Below are positions 6,955 through 15,385 of a stretch of 31,314 nt of DNA, piece after piece. Both the position numbers and the translations under genes were made by a program. The notes beneath the pieces were generated by a model, which was given only the letters and a program-made list of their open reading frames with translations, did not search any database and had not been told where the DNA came from. This DNA is from a virus. Location of the stretch: positions 1 through 31,314 of the IMG/VR virus record IMGVR_UViG_3300008452_001629, one strand, 5' to 3'. The first letter of the stretch is position 1; each line of letters starts with the position of its first letter.

Positions 6955-7479
6955 ATGGAAATATTTAAACCGATACCCGATTACGAGGGATTGTATGAGG
7001 CATCAAATTTTGGCAACATAAAATCTTTGAAATCAAAGCATAATAAAATAATTGTGCTGAAAAAATCAAAAGATCGTTCAGGATACGAAATTGTTCAATT
7101 GTGTAAAGATGGACACCATTCAACAAAAACGGTTCACAGGTTGGTAATGACTGCATTTTATGGATTATCTGATATGGTTGTCAATCATATTGATGGCATA
7201 AAATCAAATAATAATATTGAAAATCTTGAATATGTTTCATCATCAGAAAATTCAAGACACGCAATTGCAAATAAATTATGGATACCAAACACATTTAAAA
7301 TTGCAGAAAGTAAAAGAAAAAAGGTTTTAATGATTTGTCCTGAAAGCAATCAGATTTTAAATACATTTGAATCAGCACACGATGCAGCAAGACAAACAGG
7401 ATTTAACAGGGGTAATATTTCAACAGGTTGCAGATTAAATAAAATATTTTATGGCAGAAAATGGCAATATGGGAGTTGA
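6955..7479 (+). CDS. NUMOD4-HNH-NUMOD1 homing endonuclease
   Basis: A 174-residue site-specific endonuclease of the free-standing phage HNH type. NUMOD4 (about 3-28) reads FKPIPDYEGLYEASNFGNIKS. The HNH_3 domain (about 58-100) has VHRLV with His61, VNHIDGIKSNN with Asn77, His78 and Asp80, and NIENLEYV. A C-terminal NUMOD1 DNA-binding segment (about 124-172) contains ILNTFESAHDAARQTGF and ends GRKWQY. All parts are intact, so it is probably active. Its stop overlaps the methyltransferase start (ATG 7469) by 11 bases. The gene has more AT-rich codons than its neighbours. Its target is inferred to be the ParB-motif coding stretch that it separates. Confidence 0.93.
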   Translation: MEIFKPIPDYEGLYEASNFGNIKSLKSKHNKIIVLKKSKDRSGYEIVQLCKDGHHSTKTVHRLVMTAFYGLSDMVVNHIDGIKSNNNIENLEYVSSSENSRHAIANKLWIPNTFKIAESKRKKVLMICPESNQILNTFESAHDAARQTGFNRGNISTGCRLNKIFYGRKWQYGS

Positions 7480-8626
7480 GGAAGTCAATATAAAACTAAT
7501 TATTCCACATCCGAATAATCCTAGAACAATTGTTGACCACAAATTCAAAAAATTGGTGAAGTCCATAAAGGAGTTCCCAGAGATGTTACAATTGCGCCCA
7601 ATCATCGTGGATGATAATTGTGTGGTGTTGGGTGGGAATATGAGATTGCGTGCCTGTATTGAAGCCGGATTGAAGCGTGTGCCAATTATTAAGGCATCGG
7701 CATTGACACCAGAACAACAGAAACGTTTTATTATTACAGACAATGTTGGATTTGGTGAGTGGGATTGGGATATTTTGGCCAATGAATGGGATCAGGATGA
7801 ATTGATTGATTGGGGTTTGGATTTGCCTGTGATGGACATTATTGATGCAGGAACAGCAAATGAGGATGATTATGATGCACCTGATGGTGGATTAGAAACC
7901 GACATTGTTTTGGGTGATTTATTTGAAATTGGGCCACACAGATTATTATGTGGTGATTCAACAGATGCTGATGCTGTTTTTAAACTAATGAATGGTGAAA
8001 AACCTGATATGGTATATACTGATCCACCTTATGGAATAAATGTTGTAAAAAATGACATGGTTGGTGCTGATTTTGGTATTGCAAAAAAAGGCAATTATAA
8101 ACCAATTGCTAATGATGAAACCAAAGATATTGCACAAGAATTTTATCAAACCTGTGTGAGTTTAGGAATGAATCAATTTATAATTTGGGGAGGTAATTAT
8201 TTTACAAATTTTTTACCATTTAGTGATGGATGGTTAATTTGGAACAAAAGAGCAGGAACTGATATTAGAAATACTTTTGCTGATGGGGAGATGGCTTGGT
8301 GTAGTTTTCATACACCAATAAGAATATATGATCAATTGTGGAATGGTATGATAAGAGAGGGAGAAAAAGAAAAAAGAGTACATCCAACACAAAAACCAAT
8401 TAGAATGTTGTCTGAAATAATTGATGATCATATTAAAGGAAAATTAATATATGATGGATTTTTAGGTTCAGGATCAACAATGGTTGCTTCACATCAAAAA
8501 AATAAAATATGTTATGGTGTAGAAATGAGCCCTGATTATTGTCAGGTTATAATTGACCGAATGAAAAAACTTGATCCTAGTTTAGTGATTAAGAAAAATG
8601 GCGAGATTTACGAATCAGATAAATAA
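7469..8626 (+). CDS. ParB-like nuclease domain / DNA adenine or N4-cytosine methyltransferase fusion
   Basis: A 385-residue two-domain protein. Residues about 1-95 are a ParB/Srx-like domain (NIKLIIPHPNNPR, a central IKEFPEML, then GGNMRLRACIEAG at 55-67). Residues about 145-365 are an N6-adenine/N4-cytosine methyltransferase of the beta arrangement: DMVYTDPPYGI (180-190, catalytic DPPY at 185-188) comes before the SAM-binding FLGSGST (331-337), with HPTQKP at 305-310. ParB-methyltransferase fusions are frequent in phages and usually lack a partner restriction enzyme. ATG 7469 is chosen because it aligns with the orphaned start at 6845; ATG 7451 in the same frame would add MAENGN. The first 19 codons are recoded relative to the stub. 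The methylase part is more AT-rich than the ParB part. Confidence 0.92.
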   Translation: MGVEEVNIKLIIPHPNNPRTIVDHKFKKLVKSIKEFPEMLQLRPIIVDDNCVVLGGNMRLRACIEAGLKRVPIIKASALTPEQQKRFIITDNVGFGEWDWDILANEWDQDELIDWGLDLPVMDIIDAGTANEDDYDAPDGGLETDIVLGDLFEIGPHRLLCGDSTDADAVFKLMNGEKPDMVYTDPPYGINVVKNDMVGADFGIAKKGNYKPIANDETKDIAQEFYQTCVSLGMNQFIIWGGNYFTNFLPFSDGWLIWNKRAGTDIRNTFADGEMAWCSFHTPIRIYDQLWNGMIREGEKEKRVHPTQKPIRMLSEIIDDHIKGKLIYDGFLGSGSTMVASHQKNKICYGVEMSPDYCQVIIDRMKKLDPSLVIKKNGEIYESDK

Positions 8627-8629
8627 ATT

Positions 8630-8995
8630 ATGGCAGTTCCTAAAAATGTGACAAAACTGAATAAAAAACGTATGTTGGAAGCCCTTGAAAAGTCATTGGG
8701 CATTGTCACATCCGCTGCAAAGATTGCAGGCATACACAGGGCGCAGCATTACGAATGGATTAACATTGATCCAGAATACAAAAAGGCAGTTGATGATTTG
8801 GCCGATATGACATTGGATTTTGCTGAATCGCAGTTGCATAAACAAATCAAAGATGGCAATACAACAGCCACCATTTTTTATTTAAAGACCAAAGGCAAAA
8901 AGCGTGGATACATTGAACGCACGGAGGTTGTACACGAAACCGGCATAGAATCTGCCATAATAGAATGGACACCGGCACAAATCGAAAACGAATAG
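8630..8995 (+). CDS. Terminase small subunit
   Basis: A 121-residue DNA-recognition subunit that selects the packaging site for the large subunit. An N-terminal helix-turn-helix (about 18-48: LGIVTSAAKIAGIHRAQHY, then WINIDPEYKKAVDD) is followed by the oligomerisation helix segment MTLDFAESQLHKQIKDGN and the typical TATIFYLKTKGKKRGY (about 78-94). A short variable tail ends the protein. The order TerS-TerL-portal and the 31-base overlap with TerL support the call. A packaging initiation site often lies in or near this gene, but I cannot point to it. Confidence 0.88.
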   Translation: MAVPKNVTKLNKKRMLEALEKSLGIVTSAAKIAGIHRAQHYEWINIDPEYKKAVDDLADMTLDFAESQLHKQIKDGNTTATIFYLKTKGKKRGYIERTEVVHETGIESAIIEWTPAQIENE

Positions 8996-10149
8996 CGCAG
9001 AAATGCAACATTCAGTTTTATCAGACATTAAACAGCACCAAAAGGATTAAAGTTCATCAGGGCGGTACACGTTCGGGGAAAACTTATGCCCTGTGTCAAT
9101 ATCTAATCTATAAATTGACATCATCCAAAAAACCATTGGTGATTTCAATTGTGCGTAAAACATTGCCGGCATTAAAAGGATCGGTGATGCGTGATTTCCT
9201 CGAAATATTGGACACATTGGGTATTCTTTATGTGGGCCAACACAACAAATCCGAAAACACATACACATTTGGCAATCACGTTGTGGAATTTCTTTCAGTT
9301 GATGAACCACAGAAAATCAGGGGTAGAAAACGAAATATTTGCTATTGCAACGAGGTCAATGAATTAGATCACGAAGATTTTAGGCAGTTATTAATGCGTA
9401 CAACGGATGAAATGATTTGCGATTTTAATCCGTCAGATCCTGTCCATTGGATTTATGATGAAGTGATTTCACGTGATGATTGTGATATGTGGATCACAAC
9501 CTATTTGGATAATAAATTTTTGCCGGCTGAATTAGTACACGAAATCGAAAGATTAAAAGCAAAAGATCCGGATTATTGGAGGGTGTACGGTGAGGGAAAA
9601 CGTGCGGTGTTTAGTGATCGCCAGATATTTCCAAATTGGCAATTTATTCCAAAGGTTGATTTTCCTGAATTTGATGATGTGTTCTATGGCCTTGATTTTG
9701 GATTTAGTCACGATCCAACGGCCATTGTACAATTGGCAAAGGTTGGTGATAAATTGTACATCCACGAAATTATGTACAAAAAGGGAATGACAAACAGGGA
9801 TATTGCCGATTTCCTAAAAGAAAAAAAACTAAATGAACACATAATTTATTGCGAATCAGCAGAACCGAAATCAATTGAGGAATTGCGGCAGATGGATATT
9901 TTGGCAGTTCCTGCAATAAAAGGTGAGGGATCAATAAAGGCCGGAATTAGTTTATTAAAGGAACACGAGGTGATTTGTTCATCTGAATCACAGAATTTGC
10001 ACAATGAATTTCAGTTTTATTTCTGGGAGCAATTAAAAGATGGAACGATTATAAATAAGCCAATAGACAAACACAATCACCTAATGGATGCAATCCGGTA
10101 TGGGGTTTATACCAAATACAAAAATCGTTCTGATTTTTTTGTGGTTTAA
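8965..10149 (+). CDS. terL: Terminase large subunit
   Basis: A 394-residue packaging motor of the PBSX/Terminase_3 type: an N-terminal ATPase that drives DNA into the prohead and a C-terminal RNase H-fold nuclease that cuts it. Walker A is GGTRSGKT (33-40). The Walker B region is ICYCNE (125-130), with Glu130 as likely catalytic residue, and FNPSDPVHW is at 154-162. Nuclease acidic residues are Asp244 (YGLDFGFSHD), Glu297 (YCESAEPKS) and Asp375 (HLMDAIRYG). Length is normal. ATG 8965 overlaps TerS; no better in-frame start precedes the Walker motif. Confidence 0.96.
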   Translation: MDTGTNRKRIAQKCNIQFYQTLNSTKRIKVHQGGTRSGKTYALCQYLIYKLTSSKKPLVISIVRKTLPALKGSVMRDFLEILDTLGILYVGQHNKSENTYTFGNHVVEFLSVDEPQKIRGRKRNICYCNEVNELDHEDFRQLLMRTTDEMICDFNPSDPVHWIYDEVISRDDCDMWITTYLDNKFLPAELVHEIERLKAKDPDYWRVYGEGKRAVFSDRQIFPNWQFIPKVDFPEFDDVFYGLDFGFSHDPTAIVQLAKVGDKLYIHEIMYKKGMTNRDIADFLKEKKLNEHIIYCESAEPKSIEELRQMDILAVPAIKGEGSIKAGISLLKEHEVICSSESQNLHNEFQFYFWEQLKDGTIINKPIDKHNHLMDAIRYGVYTKYKNRSDFFVV

Positions 10150-10154
10150 TTATG

Positions 10155-10162
10155 TATTTTTG
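10155..10162 (+). promoter_or_regulatory. Candidate -7 box before the portal gene
   Basis: TATTTTTG matches TAnnTTTG and lies in the 32-base gap between TerL and the portal gene, 20 bases before its ATG. A T-run ending in TTTG (10138-10141) lies upstream, but the spacing (13) is shorter than usual. The leader is A-rich (AGAAAAAAAAGCAATACAA). Confidence 0.4.
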
Positions 10163-10181
10163 AGAAAAAAAAGCAATACAA

Positions 10182-11549
10182 ATGGCATCAATCATTGATA
10201 CATTCAAACAATCCATTGCCAAAGCATTATCAAGCGGCACAAATGAGGCATACAATAAACTGATATACACGTGGCTAGGCACGAATATCATAATGAATGA
10301 GGATAATGATTCCACATACATTCGTGATGGTTATCAACGCAATGCTACCATTTATTCAATCATTAACCTAATTGTTAAGGCAGCCACAACAATCCCTGTT
10401 TCTGTTTACCGTGTCACAAACGAAGGCACAGCAAAGCAATACAAGGCAATGACATCAGGTGTGATGGATGGCCCTGCAATTTACAAGGCCAACATATTAC
10501 GCAAAAGAGCATTTGAAGAAATAAAAGATTCGGATTTAGAAGCATTATTGAGCAGGCCAAACCCGGCACAATCATTTTCAGCGTGGTTAGGTGAAATCGT
10601 TGCATTTGGTAAATTAACCGGAAACCGTTACATCTACGGCATCGGGCCAACAACAGGGCCAAATCAGGGTAAATTTACGGAGTTGTACAATTTACCATCA
10701 CAATTGGTTGAAATCGTTTCGGGTGGTGTGATGGAGCCGGTGGCAGGATACAAAATCCAATATAATTCAATGATTGAGGTAAAACCCGAATACATTTGCC
10801 ACATAAAAGATTTTAATCCGGATTACGACAGCAGCGGTTCAAACCTATATGGCCAATCACCTTTGCGTGCCGGCCTGCGTGTTTTATCGGCCAACAATGA
10901 AGCCGTGACCACCGGATTAAAATATTTGCAGAATCAAACATCACGTGGTATGTTGATTTCAAAGGATGGTAATTTGACTGAGGTTCAGGCGCAAGCATTA
11001 AAAGACAAATTCAGAAAGAATTATCAAGGTGCATCAAATGCAGGTGATGTGATCATCACACCAAAGGATTTGAGTTGGGTGAATTTTGGTTTAAGCGCAT
11101 CAGATTTGTCATTGATTGAGCAATACAATGGCACCGTGAAAGATTTGTGTAATATCTATAATATTCCGGTTCAATTGCTAAACAACACAGATGCATCCAC
11201 ATACAACAATATGAAGGAGGCTAAAAAAGCATTGTATCAGAATGCCGTTATTCCTGAATTGATCAAAATTCGTGATGAATTGAATCGTTGGTTAGCACCT
11301 AAATTTGGCAAAGAATATTTCATTGATTTCGATTTCACAGTAATAAGTGAGATGCAGGAGGAAGTGGATAAACTTGTTTCACAGTTGGCAAATGCGTGGT
11401 GGGTTACACCAAACGAAAAACGTGATGCAATGAATTACGCAGTTGATACAGAAAATTCATTTATGGATGACTATTTCATCCCGGCTAATTTAATGCCACA
11501 AAATCCAACAATGCAGGCATTGGAGAATCCGAAGCCATTAAACGTTTAG
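10182..11549 (+). CDS. Portal protein (HK97/PBSX type)
   Basis: A 455-residue portal, the dodecameric ring at the capsid vertex through which DNA enters and leaves. Typical portal features are seen: the early RDGYQRNATIYSIINLIVKAATTIP region in parts, VSVYRVTN, an LLSRPNPAQSFSAWLGEIVAF segment in parts, TGNRYIYGIGP, the HIKDFNPDYDSSGSNLYGQSPL region, QNQTSRGMLIS and a helical stem/crown region with YNIPVQLLNNTDASTYNNM. It ends in a Pro/Asn-rich tail. Length is normal for the family. It follows TerL and precedes the MuF-like gene, the standard order. Confidence 0.94.
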   Translation: MASIIDTFKQSIAKALSSGTNEAYNKLIYTWLGTNIIMNEDNDSTYIRDGYQRNATIYSIINLIVKAATTIPVSVYRVTNEGTAKQYKAMTSGVMDGPAIYKANILRKRAFEEIKDSDLEALLSRPNPAQSFSAWLGEIVAFGKLTGNRYIYGIGPTTGPNQGKFTELYNLPSQLVEIVSGGVMEPVAGYKIQYNSMIEVKPEYICHIKDFNPDYDSSGSNLYGQSPLRAGLRVLSANNEAVTTGLKYLQNQTSRGMLISKDGNLTEVQAQALKDKFRKNYQGASNAGDVIITPKDLSWVNFGLSASDLSLIEQYNGTVKDLCNIYNIPVQLLNNTDASTYNNMKEAKKALYQNAVIPELIKIRDELNRWLAPKFGKEYFIDFDFTVISEMQEEVDKLVSQLANAWWVTPNEKRDAMNYAVDTENSFMDDYFIPANLMPQNPTMQALENPKPLNV

Positions 11550-11552
11550 TTT

Positions 11553-12605
11553 ATGCCGTTGCCAAATCCGCAGGAAGGTGAAAGCCGGAATGATTTTATG
11601 GGCCGTTGTGTTATTGATCCTAATATCATCAATGATTTTGATACCATTGAACAACGTGTTGCGGTGTGTAGCACGTTATATGATCCACAGAAAGAGGAAA
11701 AGGCGCAAGATAATTGGGGGGATGAATTTGAAAAAGAATTGACCAAAGCGGAACGCACATCAGTTCGTGATTTTACTGAGTTTTACAAAGCCGAATACAA
11801 TGATGCCATTGACCTTTATTTAAGGGTGGGGCAGATGACACAGGCCACAGCACAGGGGTTTTTTCAGGATAGCAAATATGTTGGAATGTATGAGCAAATG
11901 TATTCTAAAATCGGTTTGCAATTTGCCAATTGGTATTCCAGAAACATTCAAAAATATATGCCAAAAGCCAATCCGGCTAATATGCAATCAATTTGGGCCA
12001 ACGCATTTGCATTTATGGGAAATCAAGTTGCAGGGCAACGTGTCACGTTAGTATCTGCAACAGCACAGGCAACATTGACAAATACAATTCGCCAATTTAT
12101 GTCCGATCCTGTTTTTATGTCATCTGGGGAAGCCGTGCAATCAAAAATGTTGCGACAAAAATTTGATGGGTTGGCTGATTATCAAGCACGCAGGATTGTT
12201 AGAACGGAGGCAACAAACGCAGCCAATTATGCAACAGAACAGGCAGCGGTCAATTTGTTTGCCGGTCAGGATTTAACAAAAACGTGGCGATCTGGATTTG
12301 ATGCACGTGTTCGTGATGCACACAGGGCAGCAAATGGACAGGTTGTTCCATTTAATAGCAAATTTTCGGTTGGTGGCGAATCATTACAAAGGCCGGGTGA
12401 TCCTAATGGATCAGCAAGCAACGTAATCAATTGCCGTTGTTCAATGATTGTATTGCCAAGAGAGGGAGCAAATACAATTGGCGCACCAATTACGGATTTA
12501 GGATTTGGAATTGCACAGGCAACCGTAATTGATGCCATTATTAGTGCAGATGTAATCACCGGAACAACAGGTGCAATTGTGACAGATGAAAACATTGGCG
12601 GATAA
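11553..12605 (+). CDS. MuF-like head morphogenesis protein
   Basis: A 350-residue minor head protein. The N-terminus (about 1-45) carries the short phage motif PLPNPQEGESRNDFMGRC...EQRVAVC, found at the start of many portal-adjacent proteins. The C-terminal half has the SPP1 gp7/Mu F pattern: RIVRTEATNAANYATEQAA, DARVRDAHRAANGQVVPF, then the GDPNGSASNVINCRCSMIV Cys motif. Such proteins associate with the portal and are ejected or structural in the procapsid. After the domain lies an unusual Ala/Ile/Thr-rich tail of about 45 residues. It starts four bases after the portal stop. Confidence 0.9.
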   Translation: MPLPNPQEGESRNDFMGRCVIDPNIINDFDTIEQRVAVCSTLYDPQKEEKAQDNWGDEFEKELTKAERTSVRDFTEFYKAEYNDAIDLYLRVGQMTQATAQGFFQDSKYVGMYEQMYSKIGLQFANWYSRNIQKYMPKANPANMQSIWANAFAFMGNQVAGQRVTLVSATAQATLTNTIRQFMSDPVFMSSGEAVQSKMLRQKFDGLADYQARRIVRTEATNAANYATEQAAVNLFAGQDLTKTWRSGFDARVRDAHRAANGQVVPFNSKFSVGGESLQRPGDPNGSASNVINCRCSMIVLPREGANTIGAPITDLGFGIAQATVIDAIISADVITGTTGAIVTDENIGG

Positions 12606-12620
12606 AATTAATTTTTACGT

Positions 12621-12654
12621 TCGGTTTTCTAATTAGCTATTTGACTAATTTTGA
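12621..12654 (+). promoter_or_regulatory. Late-type promoter, copy 1
   Basis: Starts TCGGTTTT, then the palindrome CTAATTAG (12629-12636), and ends in the -7 box TAATTTTG (12646-12653). CTAATT recurs at 12645, 16 bases after its first copy. Nearly the whole stretch recurs at 29569-29603. It lies in the gap before the prohead protease (ATG 12669). The TTTT-to-box spacing of 17 is close to that of known Flavobacterium -33/-7 promoters. Confidence 0.7.
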
Positions 12655-12668
12655 GCAAAAGAAAGGTT

Positions 12669-13352
12669 ATGATTTACAAACAAACATCCATTGGGATTGA
12701 TGACATTGATGAGGCAAACGGTATTGTTTCTGGATATGGTTCAATTTTCGGCAATATTGATTCAGATAATGACATCATTTTGCAAGGTGCATACACCAAA
12801 ACATTATCTGAAAACGGATCACGTGTAAGATATTGCAACCAACACAGAATTGATCAGCCATTAGGTAAATTCACCGAATTGCGTGAGGATGGCACAGGAT
12901 TGTATTTTGTTGCGGAAGTTCCAAAAACAAGAATGGGCGAGGATATTTTGTTGTTGATGAAAAATGGTGTGATCACGGAAAATTCCGTTGGTATTATGCC
13001 AATTGTAAAGAATTACAGACAGGATGGTGTGCGTGAATTAAAAGAGGTGAAGTTGTACGAAATTTCGTGCGTTACATTAGCCGCAAACCCAATGGCATTG
13101 ATTACCGATGCAAAGGGCGAAATTGATCAAAATTTATTGGCAAAACGTTTCGATGTTTTAGCCAAAATGATAAAGAAAGAAAACGTATCCGATGAATTAG
13201 GGTACGCAATCGAAGGTGAGTTGATGAAATTGAAATCATTGTTTATTGATGTAACCACACGGCCGGCAGAAATTGTCACCGTGCCGGAAGTTAAACAGGT
13301 GGAGATTTCCGAAATATTTTCATATTTAAACAAACAAATTAAGTCAAAATAA
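12669..13352 (+). CDS. HK97 family prohead protease
   Basis: A 227-residue serine protease (U35-type, herpesvirus-assemblin-like fold) that cleaves the capsid delta domain during head maturation. Seen: IVSGYGSIFGNIDSDNDIIL with the opening loop, catalytic His59 in CNQHRIDQPLG, catalytic Ser106 in ITENSVGIMP, and the ELKEVKLYEISCVTLAANP segment (124-141). A C-terminal helical extension (about 150-227) may act as a scaffold. ATG 12669 is used; the in-frame TTG at 12651 lies inside the promoter's -7 box. It ends two bases before the capsid gene. Confidence 0.92.
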   Translation: MIYKQTSIGIDDIDEANGIVSGYGSIFGNIDSDNDIILQGAYTKTLSENGSRVRYCNQHRIDQPLGKFTELREDGTGLYFVAEVPKTRMGEDILLLMKNGVITENSVGIMPIVKNYRQDGVRELKEVKLYEISCVTLAANPMALITDAKGEIDQNLLAKRFDVLAKMIKKENVSDELGYAIEGELMKLKSLFIDVTTRPAEIVTVPEVKQVEISEIFSYLNKQIKSK

Positions 13353-13353
13353 G

Positions 13354-14550
13354 ATGACAGAAGAAATCAAAAATCAATTAGATGAATTAAATTCAGCTAT
13401 TGATAGCCGTATCGCAAAAGCGGAAGGCCAAGCAGTTGCATCAGCAACAGGAAAAGCGGATGAATTATTAAAATCCGAAATCAAGAATTTAGAAACTAAA
13501 TTCACAGAAATCCACAGCCGTATTGATGCAGCAGAGGTTGCAGCAAAGAAAACAGCATCAGGAGCAAACGCACAATCATTCAAACAATCTTTGGTTGATG
13601 GTATCACAAAGGGTGGTTTAGATGGTTTAATCAATGGCAACAGCCGTTCAGCTAAATTTGAAATCAAAGCAGGCGATATGACTGTGGCGAATTCATTTAC
13701 AGGTGAGGTTATCCCTGCACAATATGTTCCGGGTATCAAGTACGATCCAACGCGTCCGGTACACGTTCGTCAATTATTGGCACAAGGTTCAACAACATCT
13801 GAGGTTGTTCGTTATGTACGTGAATCAGCATATGATAACGGTGCAGCAGCAACAGCACAGGGATCAACATTGACTGAATCAGATTTCGAATTGACTGCAT
13901 ACGATGCAAACGTTCAGAAAATCGGTACTTATTTCCGTATTTCTGAGGAGATGTTAGCTGATACCCCTCAATTGACATCATACCTTGCAGCACGTGCGCC
14001 AGAGAAATTATTAACGGTTGAGGATACACAATTGCTTTATGGTAATGGAACTGCACCAAACATCTCTGGTATTTCTACATCAGGTGCAACAGCATTCTCA
14101 GCAGGTGCATTTGCAGATGCAGTTACAGCAGCAAATCAGTTTGACGTTTTAACCGTAGCAATTAACCAATTAGCATTGGTAAACTACCGTCCTGATTACA
14201 TTATGTTGAATCCAACAGATTTCAACAAAATCCTTTTATTGAAGGCTACTACAAACGAGTATTTGCAAGAGCAAGCGTATATGGGCTTACAACCACAATT
14301 CTTAGGAATACCGGTTGTAATCAATACAGCAATCACGGCAGGAACTTACTTAGTAGGTAATTTTGCAATGGCTACTCAATTATGGGTACGTGAAAACCTT
14401 TCATTAGAGTTTTTCCGTGAGGATGGAACAAACGTTCGTGATGGTTTCGTGACCGTTCGTTTGGTTGAAAGAATTGCATTAACTAACTACGCACCATTGG
14501 CAATTGTTAAGGGTGTATTTGCAACGGACATCGCTGCAATCGGAGTTTAG
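13354..14550 (+). CDS. Major capsid protein (HK97 fold)
   Basis: A 398-residue major capsid protein. Residues about 1-75 form a charged coiled coil, the delta domain that acts as internal scaffold and is removed by the preceding protease. The HK97 core starts near residue 100: FTGEVIPAQYVPGIKYDP, VRQLLAQGSTTSEVVRYVRE, KIGTYFRISEEMLADTP, LLYGNGTAPNISGI, YIMLNPTDFNKILLLKA, FLGIPVVINTAI and the final FVTVRLVERIALTNYAPLAIVKG. Codons lean to C-ending forms (TTC, TAC, AAC) and CGT more than in other genes, as expected for a very highly expressed gene. A strong terminator follows. Confidence 0.96.
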   Translation: MTEEIKNQLDELNSAIDSRIAKAEGQAVASATGKADELLKSEIKNLETKFTEIHSRIDAAEVAAKKTASGANAQSFKQSLVDGITKGGLDGLINGNSRSAKFEIKAGDMTVANSFTGEVIPAQYVPGIKYDPTRPVHVRQLLAQGSTTSEVVRYVRESAYDNGAAATAQGSTLTESDFELTAYDANVQKIGTYFRISEEMLADTPQLTSYLAARAPEKLLTVEDTQLLYGNGTAPNISGISTSGATAFSAGAFADAVTAANQFDVLTVAINQLALVNYRPDYIMLNPTDFNKILLLKATTNEYLQEQAYMGLQPQFLGIPVVINTAITAGTYLVGNFAMATQLWVRENLSLEFFREDGTNVRDGFVTVRLVERIALTNYAPLAIVKGVFATDIAAIGV

Positions 14551-14577
14551 TTTTAATACCGATTCAAATTAAGAGAG

Positions 14578-14607
14578 GCCACCTAAATTTTGGGTGGCTT
14601 TTCTTTT
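14578..14607 (+). terminator. Rho-independent terminator after the capsid gene
   Basis: GCCACC (14578-14583) pairs with GGTGGC (14593-14598) around a nine-base loop and is followed by TTTTCTTTTT. It lies 27 bases after the capsid stop and immediately before a -7 box. Confidence 0.85.
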
Positions 14608-14615
14608 TATATTTG
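14608..14615 (+). promoter_or_regulatory. Candidate -7 box before the connector operon
   Basis: TATATTTG matches TAnnTTTG directly after the capsid terminator and 19 bases before ATG 14635. A TTTG at 14589-14592 lies 15 bases upstream, a little close for the -33 element. The terminator-then-promoter arrangement would uncouple capsid output from the connector genes. Confidence 0.5.
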
Positions 14616-14634
14616 TTCAAAAAATAGCACAATT

Positions 14635-14895
14635 ATGGGCAAAGTTTTAATGAAAAAAACGGTATTTGATAACAAAACAGGATACCATAGAGCCGGTGAA
14701 ATCATAATGGTTTCGGCTGATGTTGAAAGACATTATTTAGCACATAACTACGCAGTTAAACCAGAGGAAGAAACACCGATTGTTGAAATTGCAGAAACCC
14801 AAGTGGAGGCCGTAGAGGTTGAAACCAAAGAGGAAAAAATAGTTTACAAGACAAAAGGCAACAAAGCAAAAAAGGATGCGGCAGATCAAGATTAA
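14635..14895 (+). CDS. Small protein between capsid and connector genes
   Basis: An 86-residue protein. The first half (VLMKKTVFDNKTGYHRAGE, then IIMVSADVERHYLAHNYAV) has the pattern of the small phage proteins that sit right after the capsid gene: a beta hairpin, a 'G-E-x-x-x-V' turn and a helix. The second half is Glu/Val/Lys-rich and disordered-looking. ATG 14635 is preferred; an in-frame TTG at 14590 lies inside the terminator. It overlaps the connector gene by 20 bases. Function is not established. Confidence 0.65.
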   Translation: MGKVLMKKTVFDNKTGYHRAGEIIMVSADVERHYLAHNYAVKPEEETPIVEIAETQVEAVEVETKEEKIVYKTKGNKAKKDAADQD

Positions 14896-15385
14896 TGATG
14901 TAATTGGTGTTCCAATTATTTCACGTGCAGATGCAAAAAATTACATTCGTATTGATACAACGGCAGATGATACGTTGATTGATATGATGATTGAGGCAGC
15001 GCACACAGCGGCTGAAAATTATATGAGCCGGGATATTATCGCAAAGGAACGCACGTATTATTTGGATTATTCTGATTCAGGTTTTATTGATGTTCCATTT
15101 GGGCCGGTGGCATCCGTTGATGATGTAACCGTGAAAGGCATTGCCGTTTCATTTACCGTTTATGGATTAGGTGATCCGATGGTGGAAATTGAGCCATTAG
15201 GATCAAACATTAAAATTGATTTCACAACGGAGGGAATGAATGATGGCCTATTGAAACAAGCATTGTTGATGATGGTTTCCACATATTATGATAATCGTAC
15301 AGATTTCGTGACAGGAATGACCGTGAATGAAGTTCCAAGCGCATCCGCTAAATTATTGGATGGCATAAAATCTGTATTTATCTAA
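14876..15385 (+). CDS. Head-tail connector protein (gp6-like)
   Basis: A 169-residue head-tail connector of the HK97 gp6/SPP1 gp15 class, the ring that docks under the portal. Typical features: ISRADAKNYIRIDTTADDTLIDMMI at the start in parts, AAENYMSRDIIAKERTYYLDY, the beta segment FIDVPFGPVASVDDVTV, and the C-terminal LKQALLMMVSTYYDNR helix. Length is normal. It shares its last base with the next ATG. Confidence 0.88.
   Translation: MRQIKINDVIGVPIISRADAKNYIRIDTTADDTLIDMMIEAAHTAAENYMSRDIIAKERTYYLDYSDSGFIDVPFGPVASVDDVTVKGIAVSFTVYGLGDPMVEIEPLGSNIKIDFTTEGMNDGLLKQALLMMVSTYYDNRTDFVTGMTVNEVPSASAKLLDGIKSVFI

Larger units (their letters stand above)
6899..7525 (+). mobile_element. Homing endonuclease insertion with recoded target start
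   Basis: The interval between the stub and the point where the intact methyltransferase gene passes its duplicated start (CGT at 6898; AGA at 7523-7525). It holds a short leader, a candidate -7 box (6943-6950), the HNH endonuclease gene and a second, recoded copy of the target gene's first 19 codons. There are no terminal inverted repeats and no transposase. This is a free-standing homing endonuclease unit, not an IS; the right border is inferred from homology between stub and gene and could be a few bases off. Confidence 0.65.

Noticed and set aside
13374-13739. Minus-strand open frame opposite the capsid gene (121 codons)
   Set aside because: Composition reflects the capsid coding strand and it has no motif or promoter; treated as a shadow.
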